Source of the DNA: Valencia hispanica
Lineage: Eukaryota; Chordata; Actinopteri; Cyprinodontiformes; Valenciidae
Length of the DNA stretch: 64,000 nt
NCBI GenBank assembly: GCA_963556495.2
Contig: OY747709.1
Span: 16,787,900 to 16,851,899 of the forward strand
Reading direction: 5' to 3'
In this document: positions 27,001 to 39,500 of the stretch, in pieces
Layout of the letters: each line of letters begins with the position of its first letter
Numbering within the stretch: position 1 is the first letter of the stretch
The notes under the pieces: generated by a model
Databases searched by the model: none
What the model saw: only the letters and a program-made list of their open reading frames with translations
Told to the model about the DNA's origin: nothing
Translations under genes and position numbers: made by a program

Positions 27001-30000
27001 GAGGTGATGTTTTTTATGTTGCCTCGATGTTCTTAGCTCTGGAGTTTTAAGAGCTAGAAAATGTAACAATGTTTAATGCTACATCATTGTTCCCACCTCA
27101 CAGTAGTTTTATAAGAGCTAGTAGGCCTAAACGTGGCAATATGTTGTGACAGGCTCTTCTGTGGAGATTTGCAAAGCTGGACTTACTTTGTTCACACAAT
27201 TTATGTGTCTCTGATTATTCTTTCTGTACAAAAGCAACATAAATATTTTTTCTTTATAAAACGACCCTGTGAATAATGTCTAATATGGATACAATGACAG
27301 TAAAATTATTTATTAATGGTAACAAAATAGGCAGTTGACATTTTTGTGGTGACACTTATATCCACATATAAAGTAAAACTTGTATAGTAAATACTATCAG
27401 GGTATACTTACACCCTCTATTTTTGTAGTAGTAACTTCATAATGGTGTTCACAGACACATATGTCCAGCAATCTGTAACAAGGCTCCTTACAATCCAGTG
27501 CACATGAAATTAGGAACAAGTCTTTGTTATATCAATGAGGTAGATCAAGGCCTCTTTGAAGGGACCATAGTTGTAATTGACAGCACTGTCAAAAATAACT
27601 GAAAGGTCGGGGTAATAATGTGCAAAGTGCTGCTCTGCTCTCACTTTGTCTGCCTCAGACAGAAAGGGATCACTTCCGAATGAAGATACTCTGGTGAGGG
27701 AGGATCCCATGTCCCTGTCATACATGTCAGCTGCAACTGTGGCATCTGGTAGAAGATCGGTTGTGATTTTTCTTGGTGTTCCAGTCCTTGCTAGGTGATT
27801 TGGTATCCCTCTCTCTTTAACAACACAAGAAATGTTTGTTGTGATGTTCAATGATTAAACACTTAAACTGAATAACTTGTAAGGGAAATGTGACACACCT
27901 GGAATCCTGTGAGCATTCCATGATTGCACAAACCTGTTTATGCCAATTTGGCACATCTGGCAGGTCAGATTAGATGTGCAGAACCTTGTCAGACTTTCCT
28001 CCATATCTATTGCTTCCTGATCTTGTAGCTGGATGAGGGCCTCCTTTAGTGGATAATTCACTCTGTTGTTCATTTCTGGCCACATCCTTTCCACTGTGTG
28101 ATTCTGTGTGTTTTTTTTTAAAGGAGATGATAGAGGTCTGTTAACAATGTGTTTCTATGTTATTAACAGTTGGGAACTAGTGAATAGACTAAGAATAACC
28201 TTGTTGCGTAAAATCCCCAAGACCACACAATGTTTTAAACATCATAAGAAAAAGTTCTGTATTCAAAATCCTAGAATAGGTATTATCTGAAGTACTGATT
28301 GTAACCACTCTTGACAATTGTCCCAGGTTATTGATATATTTGAAATTATTAGATAACTCATTATGTAGTGGAGTATAAAGTAGCAGGACATGAATATGCT
28401 CAAGTAAAGTACAAGTTCCTCAGACTTGTACTCAAGTTAATTACTTGGCTTAATATACTTAGTTACTTTCCACTAATGGTGTAATGTAGATGCAGATGGT
28501 TGACATTACCCTTGTTGACTGTGTTTGGAGGTATGGCTGGCTTTGCTGTTTGTGTCTATATTCTGACAGCATCTCTTGTATGTAGAGGCACAGGGAAAAC
28601 TCTTTGCCATGATCCACACGAAGTTGATCCCACATTCCATAATGTGTTACTGCAGTCTACATAAACACATATGAAACGCTCAATTATTAATATTATTACA
28701 ATTGATAAAATATGTTCGATCAAACATAATATACAACACTGACCTGTACACCTCTTCATAGATGGCTAGATTGTTTTTTACAGGCATAGTTGCATTTGCA
28801 ACAATTTTCTTGCTGTATCCATCTACAGCAATCACATGAGTCACTCCAAACATGACCAATTTCTCATTTTGGTCCATGTGCATCTTGTGTCCCATATACT
28901 CAGCATTATATGGGATTGGGTTAAAGTTACGGGAACCCTATGCAAGCAAGAAAATATATTAGTCAGCATTAGATATAGCCTAGGTATTATTAGGTATACA
29001 TGCGCATGGTATTGGCTACATGGCCAGAAGGGTCTGCCAGCAGACCTCTGTGGGACTCATCCCATCTGTCAGGATGGAAATTACATCAGAATCACCTACA
29101 ACTCTGTAAACTAAAGGTAACCACTGTAATAAATAAACAGTTCATGTCAAATATTTAAGTTGAAACAATAATGCACAGAATTAATTGAAAAATATTATCT
29201 GGATGTGCATGGTTAAAAGGCCACAAAACACAAAGACTAATTCCATAGATTTCACGACTGATTGACTGTGATTCAGAATATGTCAATATAAGATATGATT
29301 TAAAATACTATGTTGTGCAAAGTATTTTAACTGCCGAAATTTAATGTTAACTTAGTCTATATGACGGTTTAATGATATGACTTTGGGTTGGCTAATTAAA
29401 ATGCAGTGGAGGTGTATCATCCCAATCTGCTATCTTAAACCTTTATAGAAAGTCATTTAAACATTTATTCCTTAAAACGTACTAGTCGCTATTTAAAAAC
29501 TACTAGTACTTATTTATTAGCTACTAGTAACTATCCCCGTTTTACTAGTAACAACTGATTACATACTAGTATTTAATTTTTGTTACTAGTGACTATTCCA
29601 TTAGTTACTAGTAATTATTTTAGTTACTAGTCACTATTTGTACATTTTTTCTATTCTATTCTATTACTATTTGAATAGTTACTAGTAACTAATGAAAAGG
29701 TGATCTCTACAGAGCCCCATAGATTGAAATTGCAAAAATGCTCAATTAGTTACTAGTAACTAATGGAATAGTTATCATACTAGTAACTAAACATGCTAGT
29801 ATCTAATGAATTGTTACTAGTAAAACGGGAATACATATTAGTAGTTAATGGAATAGTTAATAGTAACTAATAAGTAAGTACTAGTAGCATTTAAATAGCA
29901 ACTAGTAAATTTTAAAGAATAAATGGTAAAAGGGCTTGCCATAAAAACCTTGACATTTACATCCTGACAGAAAAGATGACAGCCAGATTTCCTGAGCTCC

Positions 30001-30471
30001 ACATAGGTCTGCAGTCAGACTCTATTAGGAAAAACCCTGTCTATTATAAAAATATAAAATTCAGGACAAGACTATTTAAGACACACTTGACTCCCTTCTT
30101 CATGGTAAGGGGTATGGGCTGCTCTCAGAACGCTTCCGACGCGCCATTCCACTGCACATACCCCAACTGAGGACAGGTAGCCTGTCATCATTCTACGACC
30201 ATATGTTGATCCAGTCTGTTAAAACACACACATACACAGGCACATAATTGTTTGTCTACCATCAAATCGCCTAGGTCTAGTACAGTGGTGTAGTCTAGTT
30301 TTTGTAGTGAGTATACTGTGATTTTTCCCTCCCAGCCTCATACACCCCGTCCCAGAACGACGTCCCATAAGCACCACTACACTCACTGCATACTTATGCA
30401 TGTACATGTAATATAGAGCATTCTGAAGGACTGCTTAGGCTGTGTGTTGTCAACACGGCATACACTTCTAC

Positions 30472-30512
<41 letters not shown>

Positions 30513-33500
30513 CCATGGAACGAAAACGTCATTTCAGTGCTTCACAACCCAGACGGGGTGAATTTATGAATGAACGCATTAAAGTTCTGTCACAAAACAA
30601 TGTAGTTACGTATCATCTCACTATTTTAAGTGGGTAACGTTATCGTTATACGGAAATCTCTGACCGTTCCTAGTGGGTATAACTTACAGCGTTATAACTT
30701 AACGTTATACAGGCTACCTGCGTATCATGTAGACTACACCACTGGTCTAGTATGCTACATGTTTTACCTTTTTATATCACGTAACGTTACCTCATTTATT
30801 GCTCGAGACACAGCAATGTCAAGCTCTGAGTCAGAAGTGTGTCCTTTTCTACGCATATTATGCTTGGCAAGTAGTTTCCGAATGCTGATCTCAGAGCTTC
30901 AAACTGGACACCCATTTCTCGCATCTTTACTGAGATCTCATGATATGGCATTCCATTAATAAACATGTCCTCAATAAAAGACATGTATGGTTCGAGTGCC
31001 ATTTGAACTGGAAAATTTGACCAACTAGGACGACCGGACCCTCCGCTTTTGGCGCTCAGCAACCTACTCCTTTGAAACTATCCACTGCCCATGCGCAAAG
31101 CAAGCAGGACGGCACCGTGGGAAATAGTTAGACCTACTACAACAAAGAAAGAAAAATGGAGACAACGTAAATTTGATCCATTATTTCGTTTTGGTTTCCT
31201 TGCTTATTATATTTCCCATTTCGAGCTGAGAGCAATGAAACAAACGTCAGTTTTTCATATTTGGTTCATACAGAAAAACAAAATATTGATTCGTTATTTT
31301 GTTTTTGGTTTGCCAGATTAAATGGAATAATTAAATGATTGGATGATACACGGACCAAAAACACTACAACAAATTCAAAACTACAACAACAAATCGAAAA
31401 ACACTACAACAAATTCAAAAACACTACAACAAATTCAAAACTACAACAACAAATCGAGAAACACTACAACAAATTCAAAAACAATACAACAAATTCAAAA
31501 ACACTACAACAAATTCAAAAACACTACAACAAATTCAAAACTACAACAACAAATCGAAAAACACTACAACAAATTCAAAAACACTACAACAAATTCAAAA
31601 ACACTACAACAAATTCAAAACGACAAGAAATCGAGAAACACTACAACAAATTCAAAAACAATACAACAAATTCAAAAACACTACAACAAATTCAAAAACA
31701 CTACAACAAATTCAAAACTACAACAACAAATCGAAAAACACTACAACAAATTCAAAAACACTACAACAAATTCAAAAACACTACAACAAATTCAAAACGA
31801 CAAGAAATCGAGAAACACTACAACAAATTCAAAAACACTCCAACATTAACAAACTGGAAGAGGTAGTTACCACTGTGTCCAACATGAGGCATCACTGATT
31901 GGATTATGGAGCAGCTCATCTTTTCAACCGGAAGTTAGCTGTGTCCAAATTCAAGGGCTGCATCCTTCGAAGGACCCGACCTCCTTCATAGACCGGGTAG
32001 ACCGGATGTTAACGGCTGTGAATTTGGACGGTCTAGCCTTCAGATTAATTCCCGCCCCTACCTCAGCGAATGTCCTGTCGCCTAGCAATGGTGGCAACGC
32101 TACACACAAGCTGGTAAAAATGGGGCAAGAAATCTTTTTTTTTATTTTTATGACTTTTTTAAATTCTACATAATACAGCAATTTTATCGTTTGCTGCATG
32201 TTTTATATCTCTGGCTGTGTCCAAATTCAAGGGCTGCATCCTTCGAAGGACCCGTCCTCCTCGGTCTACGGAGGAGGACGGGTATTCAGTTGATTTTAAA
32301 AATTGGATATATATATATATTTTTTTTTTCAAGGTTCAAGATGTCTTTATTATCTCCAAAGGCGTAATTCTCTTAGCAGCTGACAGTGAACATAGAACAT
32401 ATAACAAGAGCAAAAATAAGCAAAAGACAACAATAACTGTCATTAAGAATGTAAGTTTACAGGGAGGCATTAAGTAGGTTAATTGCACATGGAATGAGTG
32501 ACTTTTTATATCTGTTGGTTCTGTATTTCGGCACATTGTATCTGCGTCCTGATGGCAGTAACATAAATTCCTCCCAGAGTGGGTGAGCGGGGTCATTGAG
32601 GATGCTTTTTGCCTTTTTAACTGATCTGGCTCTATATAGCTCAAGGTCATCAAAAGTAATACCAGCTATTTTACTACAGACCTTAACAATATTCCTTAGC
32701 CTGTTCTTCTGTTTCACCGAAAGTGACCCATGCCAACACATAAAAGAGAAAGTAAGAACAGATTCGATAAAACAGTAGTAAAGCATTCTCATAAAAGATG
32801 TGTCTACCTTAAAACAGCGAAGTTCTCGATAAAAGTGCATGCACTAGTGGGCTTTCTTACAGACAGCATCAACCTGAGGTTCAAAGCTCAGTTTGCAGTC
32901 CATGACAGTGCCCAAGTATTTGTTCTGCTGCACCTGTTCTACAGCGTCATTTTCAATAAAAAACACGGGGAAAGACAGAGGATCTACTAAACTTAATGCA
33001 TATATAGGGGATCAATTAAGTATTTTTGAATCTGGATATATTGGGTGGGGTTTTTAAGCTGAAAAGATGAGCTGCTCCATAATCCTATCAGTGATGCCTC
33101 ATGTTGGACAGAGTGGTAACTACCTCTTCTGGTTTGTTAATGTTGTAGTGTTTTTGAATTTATTGTAGTGTTTTTGAATTTGTTGTTGTTTTTGAATTTG
33201 TTGTAGTGTTTTTGAATTTGTTGTATTGTTTCTCGATTTGTTGTAGTGTTTCTTGATTTGTTGTTGTCGTTTTGAATTTGTTGTAGTGTTTTTGAATTTG
33301 TTGTAGTGTTTTTGAATTTGTTGTAGTGTTTCTCGATTTTTTTGTTGTCGTTTTGAATTTGTTGTGTTTTTGAATTTGTTGTAGTGTTTCTCGATTTTTT
33401 GTTGGCGTTTTGAATTTGTTGTGTTTTTGAATTTGTTGTAGTGTTTCTCGATTTGTTGATGTGGTTTGTACTTCAGGGCCACTGTAGCTAGCTTCCCTTG

Positions 33501-36500
33501 TATCCCACAGCATGATGCTCTCACCACCACGTTTCAAGATGGGCATTGTGTATGTAGGGTAATGTGCATAGTAAATTGATAGATTGAATATTACTTTATG
33601 AGATGGTTGAAGTTTGGAATATCGTTTTATAATCTAATCCTGCTTTAAACCTCCACCAAGACTTTCTCCCTGACATGTAAGCTGTGCTCCTTGCTCTTCA
33701 TGATGATGTTTGTTCATTGATGTTCTCTAACTACCCTCTAAGACTGTCACAGAACAACTGGATTTATTCTGAGATTAAACAACATTTACAGGTGGACTCT
33801 ATTTCCTAATTACGTGAATTCTGAAGGGGATTGTTTGTATTGGATTTCATTTACAGGTACTAAAAGAAGGCCTAATAGAAATGCCTCAACATTTTCTGAT
33901 TTTTATGTAAAACATTTAAAGTTTGTATCTTATACCTTCCACTTATCAATTATCTGGTATGTTGTTTTGGTCTATCACATAAAATCCTAATACAATGCTT
34001 TGAGGTGATCTGAAAAATATGGTCCAACTTTAAAGGAATTAATGAAGGCTTACAATGTTCATCTGCCTGCTTTACGGCTGCAATTGTTCCTCTGACAATA
34101 AATGGAGTTTCTTTGTTTCCATCTGTTCCTTGTGTTTGAGTTTCTGTCAGGTATTGAAGCTGAGCTGAATAAAGAGTGTTACGTATCTATCAAATACTCA
34201 GTCATTCAAATCTTCAAAAGCAGTTTAGTAGCTGCACTCAGTGGCCTTTCTGCCCCTACTTCTCTGTTTTCTGTGTCTCTGCTCCCCCTACTGTCTGCCT
34301 CCAGTATATGCAGAAGAGAAACCCTTTGTACAGCCAGCTGAAGGAGGACACTGTATGGTCCATGGAGAGCTTCAACGCTTACGTCAACGACTGGTTTGAG
34401 TTTGCCAAGGGTCTGCCCAGGGACTGGGTGCTGGGAGCCTTTGCGGTGAGGCCTGTGGTGTGCTGTAGCTCTCAGGGACCAATTACTAGCACAGAAGTGG
34501 TAGTTGGCACTGGTAGCTTTAATTGAGAATGTGGTTAGTTTTACATGAGCTCATTCCTGTATGAAGAGTCATCTTATTGCTAAAAAGGAAAACATTACTG
34601 GTTGTTTTTCTTTCTACTGACATGCATGAAAATAAGTCATTTTTAGTTCCATTTAGAGCTAAATATGTCTCTAAAAAGCTTACACCTACTGATGTGTCTC
34701 AGACAAAAAAAAACTAGATGCAAGTTTGACGGTTATTTTATAGACATCTTAACCACAGCGAGTATTTGTATTATGACAGATTAAAATGTGGACAACCACA
34801 TCAATGCATCTAACTAAATCCAGTCCAGACCGTAGGTAAACAAAACACCAAATTATTTACAGAGACAACTAAAGTAGCTAATTTCTCTTAAAGAGATACA
34901 ATTATTCATTTTGTTAGAGAGGCGGAATAAGAGACTGAATTAGCATACAGAGCCCTCAACACTTATTCCCACCTGTGATAAAGATGGTAAATTCCTTATA
35001 ATAAATAATTATTTGATAGCGTTGGCATATTATCAGACTGGAAGTTTAATTTAGAAAAAAAAACATATTAGATGTAGGCTGGTTTTGGGTCTGTTAGACT
35101 ATTTCTGTCATTTGATCGTTTGGTCATGATCTTTTAGATCATTATCCTGCTGAAAGACCCACCATGATTACCCAGTGTGCAGAGCCCACTAGATTTTCTG
35201 TTTAAATCAATCCACTCTAACATGGCTCCTAAACAACCTGCTGCCATGAAGATAGCATAGTTGTGGAGACAAGGACCTGATTTATCAAATGTTTGCGCTT
35301 GTTAAAACGTGCGCAAACCTCACAGCGGGCGCAAAAACATGCAGCAGGTGATTTACTAAGCAGGCACTGGGAGGACTGCGCCTGTTACATGCGCAGCAAG
35401 ATGCCTCCAATCCCTTTTAGTGCTTTTGCCCTTGATGAATATTTAATATGGGCGTTTCTGTTTTTTTGCAGTGCATCCAATATTGTGGTCTTTATTTAGA
35501 ATATTGATAAACCAGGCCCTTGTGTCCCCTTGGCTTTTGTTCTACAGCAGGAAACTTTGGAACTTTTTCTACATTCTCATCACTGTGCTTGGTGGCAAGA
35601 AAAAATTTGGCAAGTTTGGCCAATTAGCTAATTTATTGTAGTATTGTAATGGTTTATCAAAGTCAAGTATGTATACTTCCGACTTTGAAGAAAGTAATAA
35701 AAAAATACATAACAGTTCTCTATATTCTTACATTTCACAAATACCAAAAATATGTTCATATTTACTGATCTACAACAAAAACAGTTTACTCTGACTTGTT
35801 TGAGACTAAAGAAAAAAAAATGTTTGTGTTTTTTTTCTGAAGTGTATGTAAACATCTGGTTTCAACTGTATTTTTTTCCTTTTTCATATATCAGAAGCAG
35901 ATGCAGCGGATCATGACCCAGTGTTTCTTTGCCGTCAAGGACAAGTTAGACTGCCGCCCTGGATTCTTTGACTTGATCGGTTGTGACTTCATGGTGGACG
36001 AGGACTTCAAGGTGGATTTTTTTAAACATCTGAGTCGGACCTAGGGTTTAATGTGCTCATTAATCATGCCGTAATGTGGCCCTTCTTTCTAGGTGTGGCT
36101 CCTGGAGATGAACTGTAATCCAGCTCTACATACAAACTGCCAGGTGCTGAAGGAGGTGATTCCCCGTACTGTTCGAGAAGCACTGGGTCAGTTGGCAACT
36201 CAAACATTTTGCATACAGTTTCTGCATATAAGCATAGGTTGGCTTGTTATAGTTCAATTCAATTTCAATTAAATTCAATACCTTTTGAATATACTTTAAC
36301 TGACCATCCTAAATCTGAAATAAAATTTCATTATAGTAGAGCTTTATCAGACAATGCTGTAACAATTTTTAAAGAATCTGTTCCATTCTTACTTTCCTTA
36401 GTGTCTCGGGGTAACACAGTGGATGGCAGCAATTCTATCTCTAACCCTTCAGAAATTGATGGTCTGTTTCACAGCGTTATGTCCTCATTGCATTTGGCAT

Positions 36501-39500
36501 TAGATAGTGTAGCCCCCTTAAAAAAGAAAGTGGCTAGCTATAGGAGGCTGACTCCTTGGTTTAACGCAGAGTTGCGTACTTTAAAGCAGAATACTAGGAA
36601 GTTGGAAAGAAAATGGCGCTCTACACACGTAGAGATATATTTAACCTGGAATAACAATCTACTGCTGTATAAAAAGACCCTTCGACAAGCTAGAACAGCA
36701 TATTTTCATCACTAATAGAGGCGAATAAAAACAATCCTAGGTTTCTTTTTAGTACAGTTGCCAAACTTACACAGAGTCATAGCTCTGTTTAGCCAACTAT
36801 TCCCCCAGCTCTTAGCAGTGATGAGTTTATGGGATTCTTCATAAATTAAATTAATTCTATTAAAAACTAAAATCATTGGCATCCTCCCAAACATGATTAC
36901 TTCTTCCTCAGTAAATGAGGCAGCATCGGAAAGAACTGTAGAACCTCATTTGTGCTTAGGCTGTTTTGATTCAGTCAAGCTTTCGGAATTATCAACAATA
37001 TTAGCCTCATCTAAACCTTCAACTTGTATGTTGGACCCAATCCCAACCAAACTTTTTAAGGAAGTGTTCCATTTGGTTCCTGGCCCCATTTTGGATATGA
37101 TGAATCTATCCTTAGTAAACGGATACGTACCACAAGAATTTAAAATAGCTGTAATTAAACCTTTACTCAAGAAACCTTTCCATGATCAAGATGACTTAGT
37201 GAATTACAGACCTATATCTAACCTTCCTTTCTTATCCAAAGTCCTTGAGAAAATAGTTGCTAATCAAATCTGTGAACATCTAAACAGTAACGAGCTGTTT
37301 GAAGAGTTTCAATCAGGTTTTAGAGCTCATCATAGCACTGAAACAGCACTGGTGAAGGTTACTAATGATATTCTCATGGCCTCAGATAATGGACTTTTGT
37401 CTGTTCTGGTTTTGTTAGATCTCAGTGCTGCTTTTGAGACAGTCGATCATAATATTCTCTTAGAAAGGCTTGAACATGTTGCAGGGATCAAAGGAACAGC
37501 ACTAGGCTGGTTTAAATCATATTTGTCTGATAGATTCCAGTTTGTTCATCTAAATGATACATCTTCTTCACTCTCAAGGGTTACTTGTGGAGTTCCACAG
37601 GGTTCTGTGCTTAGACCAATTCTTTTCACCATATATATGCTCCCAGTTGGTAGAATCATTAGACAGCATGGGATAAATTTCCACAGCTATGCCGATGATA
37701 CACAACTATATTTATCCATAAATCCTGATGAACCCAGTCAGTTAGGTAGATTACTACAGACATGTCTGGAAGACATAAAAACATGGATGACTTTTTGCTC
37801 TTAAATTCTGACAAGACAGAAGTTGCTTACTTTGGACCAGAAGTTCTAAAAAAGAAACTGATTAGTCAATCACTTCATCTGGATGGCAATAAATTGGCCC
37901 CAAGTAATAACGTAAAGAACCTCGGCATTGTTTTTGACCAAGATTTGACATTTAAATCCCATATTAAACAGGTTTCTAGGATTTATTTCTTTCACCTCCG
38001 GAATATTGCTAAAATTAGAAACATCCTGTCCAGGAGTGATGCTGAGAAACTAGTCCATCCATTTGTTATCTCAAGGCTGGACTACTGTAATTCTTTACTA
38101 TCAGGTAGTCCACAAAATGCCATGAAAAGCCTTCAGTTGATCCAAAATGCGGCAGCAAGAGTTCTGATGAATATTAAAAAGAGAGATCACATTTCTCCTG
38201 TTTTAGCTTCCCTTCATTGGCTCCCTGTTAAATCTAGAATAGAATTTAAGATCCTTCTTCTTACATGCAAAGCCCTTAATAATCAAGCTCCATCATACAT
38301 CAGAGATCTAATTGTTTCATATGTTCCCAACAGAGCACTTCACTTTCAGACTGCAGGTTTACTTGTAGTTCCTAGGATTTCTAAGAGTAGAACGGGAGGC
38401 AATCTTTTAGTTATCTGGCTCCTCTCCTGTGGAACCAGCTCCCAGTTTTAGTCCGTGAGGCAGACACTGTTTACTTTTAAGGCCAGGCTTAAAACTTTCC
38501 TTTTTGATAAAGCTTATAGTTAGAGTGGCTTAGGTCATCCTGAGCTAGCTCTGTAGTTATGCTGCTATAGGCTTAGACTGCTGGAGGACAGACTTACCAA
38601 TTTTCTTCACTCTGCTACTTCCTTTTCTACTACTACTCTCCAGTTGTATTACAGTACATTCTGCTATTTCGACTGTTAACTTTATTTTCTCTCAGTCATT
38701 TTCCCTCCATAGAAGATATACCTTGTCTGTTATCCTGCTTGGCTGCAATGCCCTGTTGGACGGGGGGCATCGACTGGGATGATCCTCCCAGTAACTGAAC
38801 ATCCACCGTGTCCTGTTATCAACTTTTTACTTTCTGTAACATAGAAAGTTCTTTTATATCAGATCTTCTGTTCCTTCTGTGTTCTGCTCTGTCTTCTCAA
38901 ACCCCCAGACGGTCGTGGCAGATGGCCGCTCCTACTGAGCCTGGTTCTGTTGGAGGTTTCTTCCTGTTAAAGGGGAGTTTTTCCTCTCCACCGTCGCTAC
39001 ATGCTTGCTCAGTATGAGGGATTGCTGAAGGATTGCTGTGGTTGGAAAGTCTGCATCAACGGGGCCCAACCTCACGCCAATGACTGACGCAATCTGCTGG
39101 GATTCCTTAAATAGGAAACTTTTTAACTGATTGGAATGTTTGTATAAATGTATTGAAATTACTTCTTGTTAAGTGCCTTGAGATCTGTTGTGAATCGGTG
39201 TTTTATAAATAAACTGAATTAAATTGAATGTTTATTCATCATATGTTCCCATTTATATAACTGTAAATAAAGCAGTTCAAGTTGTAGCCAAAGGTTTTGA
39301 GACTGACAGAAACCTTATCTTACCCACACTTTCATGCTTCAGGTTTTTTTTGTAGTATTTTAAATTGATTCTGGGTTGTTTTGAAGAGTGATAAGATGAA
39401 ATATAGTTAATTAAATGTTAATGAAAACTGATCATAAAAACTTTATGTAGTTTCAGTCCTGCTTGTATCATATCAATGATCTTTAAGTTCCACTTGAAGT

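Larger units (their letters stand above)
27510..31062 (-). pseudogene. DDE integrase-type transposase, split and decayed
   Basis: Read on the - strand. The first exon (31062-30791) has [20 protein letters not shown], a helix-turn-helix-like start, then a one-base frame slip near 30890 before [17 protein letters not shown]. One middle exon was not found and may be lost. Exon 28937-28744 has [17 protein letters not shown] and [12 protein letters not shown]; exon about 28655-28510 has [19 protein letters not shown]; exon 28103-27899 has [18 protein letters not shown]; exon 27814-27510 is the C-terminus, with [14 protein letters not shown]. The triad is Asp (MDQ), Asp (VDHG) and Glu (VERMW), the last two about 38 residues apart, typical of retroviral-like integrase folds. 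IS3EU is the best guess; Ginger or other integrase-type families are alternatives. Confidence 0.75.
22416..31356. mobile_element. 8.94 kb two-gene DNA transposon, IS3EU-like
   Basis: Ends: GGTCCGTGTATCATCC on the left and its inverse on the right. The perfect direct repeat AAAAAC flanks it (22410-22415, 31357-31362), a 6-base target duplication inside the older minisatellite. Terminal inverted repeats are about 275 bases (22416-22690, 31078-31356). Two split genes converge inward: a RING-type protein (22750-26937, +) and a DDE integrase-type transposase (27510-31062, -). Each starts within about 60 bases of its inverted repeat, so the repeats may carry the promoters. The 6-base duplication, DDE motifs and size fit the IS3EU group; that name is a judgement from memory. 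Later insertions inside: a TTAA element (25608-26496) and a fold-back array (29462-29925). Confidence 0.85.
22252..33486. mobile_element. DNA element with long, minisatellite-built inverted ends (interrupted)
   Basis: Left end TACGGTGGCCCTGAAGTGCA, right end the inverse of TACAGTGGCCCTGAAGTACA. Flanks GCTAAC (22246-22251) and GCTAGC (33487-33492) match at 5 of 6 bases, like an aged 6-base target duplication. Inside each end comes an array of a roughly 20-base unit. Then follows a unique stretch (about 31850-31935, inverse at 33058-33145, containing GAGGTAGTTACCAC and TGAGGCATCACTGAT). The loop between the arms is 31936-33057. Without the 8.94 kb insertion and its duplication, the element is about 2.29 kb. 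No transposase of its own is visible, so it is nonautonomous; the superfamily is uncertain. Confidence 0.75.
22040..34030 (-). mobile_element. Tc1-like relic split by 11 kb of later insertions
   Basis: The left part (22040-22250) contains TTACTGGGATTTGAAGTGAT then AGACAAAAAC. The right part (33490-34030) contains the inverted counterpart TTTGGTCTATCACATAAAAT. The reverse-strand transposase block CATGATGCTCTCACCACCAC sits at 33510-33529. Together these read as one Tc1-like element in - orientation, interrupted at about 22251/33487. It is the oldest layer of the nest in ttll10 intron 7. Confidence 0.7.

Noticed and set aside
22416..31356. The large element as a Polinton/Maverick
   Set aside because: It shares an integrase-type DDE and 6-base duplication, but it is only 8.9 kb, lacks a DNA polymerase, packaging ATPase or capsid genes, and does not end in AG.
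31357..31848. Regular repeats resembling a CRISPR array
   Set aside because: Units are directly adjacent, with no unique spacers, in a vertebrate genome beside transposon ends; it is a minisatellite.
31339..31866. Long open frames of about 170 codons on the + strand, rich in Lys, Asn, Gln and Thr
   Set aside because: They are translations of the 20-base minisatellite in several frames at once. The period is not a multiple of three and no domain is present.
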